A stretch of 6,759 nucleotides of DNA, from NCBI GenBank assembly GCA_945875065.1, contig CAMCJC010000144.1:1-6759 (forward strand), read 5' to 3'. Made by a program: the position numbers and the translations under genes. The notes below the pieces were generated by a model. It did not search any database. It worked only from the letters and a program-made list of their open reading frames with translations, and was not told where the DNA came from. Every line of letters begins with the position of its first letter. The first letter of the stretch is position 1. Below are positions 6,530 to 6,759 of the stretch, piece after piece. The DNA is from an uncultured Propionibacteriaceae bacterium (GTDB lineage Bacteria; Actinomycetota; Actinomycetes; Propionibacteriales; Propionibacteriaceae).

Positions 6530-6574
6530 CAGGAACCTGGTGAGTTTGGTCGCTGGTAAGGCGCGATGTTCCTG
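6530..6574. repeat. Inverted repeat CAGGAAC / GTTCCTG
   Basis: CAGGAAC (6530-6536) and GTTCCTG (6568-6574) are perfect 7-base inverted copies separated by 31 bases. CCTGGTGRG also occurs as a direct repeat at 6537-6545 and 6572-6580 (one mismatch). The combination is more than expected by eye for so short a segment, but no function is apparent. Confidence 0.35.
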
Positions 6575-6621
6575 GTGGGGCCGAATCTAGGTGATTGATC
6601 GGATCGTGTCCGGGTGGTGAC

Positions 6622-6653
6622 CGGCCGGATCATGTGGGCCCTCTGCCCGGCCG
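6622..6653. repeat. Inverted repeat CGGCCGG / CCGGCCG
   Basis: CGGCCGG (6622-6628) and CCGGCCG (6647-6653) form perfect 7-base arms around 18 bases. The right arm shares three bases with the left arm of the repeat at 6651-6713, so the two hairpins could not form fully at once. Confidence 0.4.
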
Positions 6654-6713
6654 CCCCTATGCGGGCACGAATCGCCGTTTTGGGTGAACGGGGGTGCGTG
6701 TGGTTAGGGGCGG
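6651..6713. repeat. Nested inverted repeats, 9-base outer arms
   Basis: CCGCCCCTA (6651-6659) and TAGGGGCGG (6705-6713) are perfect 9-base inverted arms. Inside them CACG (6666-6669) can pair with CGTG (6697-6700), and CCGTT (6675-6679) with AACGG (6687-6691). The three helices are nested in the right order for one long interrupted hairpin. This could be a structured RNA on either strand, a protein-binding region, or part of the end of a mobile element. Confidence 0.4.
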
Positions 6714-6759
6714 TTTCAGGTGGTGTGTGCAACGGTGATTAGTTGTTCTATTTTCTCTG

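Larger units (their letters stand above)
6437..6759. other. 323-base stretch without a convincing gene
   Basis: No reading frame here looks like a protein gene. The first part holds the hairpin described at 6446-6477. From about 6530 the stretch contains several inverted repeats. From 6678 to about 6729 the plus strand is strikingly rich in G and T. The last 25 bases (6735-6759) turn AT-rich, which could be the promoter region of a gene beyond the window. I cannot assign the stretch to a known RNA family or insertion sequence. Confidence 0.6.

Noticed and set aside
6600..6635. Start of a CRISPR-like array from the direct repeat CGGATCRTGT.
   Set aside because: Only two 10-base copies with one mismatch occur, with no third unit and no cas genes.
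6682..6713. Possible G-quadruplex on the plus strand.
   Set aside because: Only three runs of three or more G are present, the fourth is GG, and the loop before the last run is long, so the canonical pattern is not met.
6529..6732. A 67-codon minus-strand frame rich in Pro, Thr and Arg.
   Set aside because: It starts with TTG without a ribosome-binding site, has no domain-like pattern, and its composition follows from the G/T-rich opposite strand.

Overview
The window is high-GC DNA that reads as actinobacterial chromosome. Three things point there: a complete CarD, a PhoP/RegX3-type response regulator tail just upstream of it, and free use of GTG and TTG start codons. Family-level placement within Actinomycetota is not possible from this window alone. 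Seven protein genes are supported. Nothing looks like a defence island, CRISPR array, tRNA, rRNA or recognisable transposase.

Layout: (1) 1-150, the C-terminal winged-helix end of an OmpR-family response regulator. (2) 267-1931, a tight plus-strand operon of carD, ispD and ispF. CarD is the RNA polymerase open-complex stabiliser. IspD and IspF are consecutive enzymes of the MEP isoprenoid pathway. carD and ispD overlap by about 23 bases if the favoured ispD start is right, and ispD/ispF overlap as ATGA. (3) 1932-3092, on the minus strand, a membrane-anchored zinc metallopeptidase of the YpfJ/PF04228 type with a Pro/Tyr/Gln-rich cytoplasmic tail. Its stop codon abuts that of ispF with no gap. 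(4) 3093-3206, a divergent intergenic region with a likely leaderless promoter for the peptidase and a 24-bp dyad in front of the next gene. (5) 3207-4862, a secreted/membrane DUF2207 protein. (6) 4914-6143, a PitA-type low-affinity phosphate permease, followed after two bases by a 96-residue two-helix membrane protein. (7) 6437-6759, no convincing gene. It holds a probable terminator hairpin and then a run of nested inverted repeats of unknown meaning.

How it fits together: carD-ispD-ispF is a conserved actinobacterial housekeeping cluster. In mycobacteria cysS follows ispF; here the convergent peptidase occupies that place. The response regulator resembles the phosphate-responsive RegX3/PhoP group and pitA lies about 4.8 kb away, so a phosphate theme is possible, but no convincing Pho box was found. 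Most of the window is ordinary core genome. The parts most worth a second look are the divergent control region at 3093-3206 and the structured non-coding tail after 6437.
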